Part shown: positions 63,854 to 64,000 of the stretch, piece by piece
Layout: each line of letters begins with the position of its first letter
How positions within the stretch are numbered: position 1 is the stretch's first letter
Origin: Astropecten irregularis
Lineage: Eukaryota; Echinodermata; Asteroidea; Paxillosida; Astropectinidae
DNA length: 64,000 nt
Reading direction: 5' to 3'
NCBI GenBank assembly: GCA_963971285.1
Contig: OZ020262.1
Span: 4,032,082 to 4,096,081, forward strand
Position numbers and translations under genes: made by a program
Notes under the pieces: generated by a model
Databases searched by the model: none
Told to the model about the DNA's origin: nothing
The model's input: only the letters and a program-made list of their open reading frames with translations

Positions 63854-64000
63854 TTAAAGATACTATCGTACTTTGGTAAGAAACCAAAACAGAAATGTTC
63901 ACAGATTTACATTTAACTTACAGGGTATGACGATGGTGGTGGTAGAAACAAACCGTTGAAACTGTTCCGCCTGAAATGGTGTATTTATCCAGAAATTAGT
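63854..64000 (+). mobile_element. TTAA MITE family A, cut by window edge
   Basis: TTAA at 63854-63857, then AGATACTATCGTACTTTGG, AACTTACAGGGTATGACG and CTGAAATGGTGTATTTATCC. The second half would follow beyond 64000. It lies in RAB6 intron 4. Confidence 0.8.

Overview
The window is nuclear DNA from a multicellular animal. Coding exons are short, separated by GT-AG introns, and diluted in tens of kilobases of AT-rich DNA packed with small inverted-repeat transposons, tRNA-like repeats and minisatellites. The gene content (a glypican start, an Ig-TIR receptor of the interleukin-1-receptor type, a RAB6 almost identical to the vertebrate protein) and the repeat style point to an invertebrate deuterostome. 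An echinoderm is my first guess; a hemichordate or amphioxus is not excluded. No ribosomal RNA, functional tRNA, CRISPR or prokaryotic operon structure is visible.

Layout: (1) 1-2563, minus strand: the first coding exon of a glypican (2401-2563) and the start of its first intron, running off the left edge. (2) 2564-13581: about 11 kb between the divergent glypican and receptor genes, with a 1.1-kb non-autonomous DNA transposon with a 9-bp target duplication (4106-5213) and a run of TTAA-flanked MITEs (5.5-8.6 and 11.8-12.5 kb). (3) 13582-23275, plus strand: a complete seven-exon gene whose phases join into a 516-residue type I membrane receptor: signal peptide, two Ig-like domains, one transmembrane helix and a cytoplasmic TIR domain. 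(4) 23276-30914: repeat-rich spacer. (5) 30915 to the right edge, plus strand: RAB6 exons 1-4 (residues 1-133 of about 208), interrupted by a 24.6-kb first intron. That intron holds most of the mobile DNA: a pogo/Tigger-like element, a hAT-like element with a perfect 8-bp target duplication, an element with inverted minisatellite arms, a 1.9-kb element with long and nearly identical inverted arms, and many hairpin MITEs.

The three genes do not form a functional unit: glypican is a cell-surface heparan sulfate proteoglycan, the Ig-TIR protein is a predicted innate immune or cytokine receptor, and RAB6 is a Golgi trafficking GTPase. The most distinctive gene is the Ig-TIR receptor, with an unusual second Ig domain and a TIR domain with altered motifs. 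The most distinctive non-coding structures are the nested and inverted repeats, several of which can be dated relative to one another because interrupted and uninterrupted copies lie in the same window.
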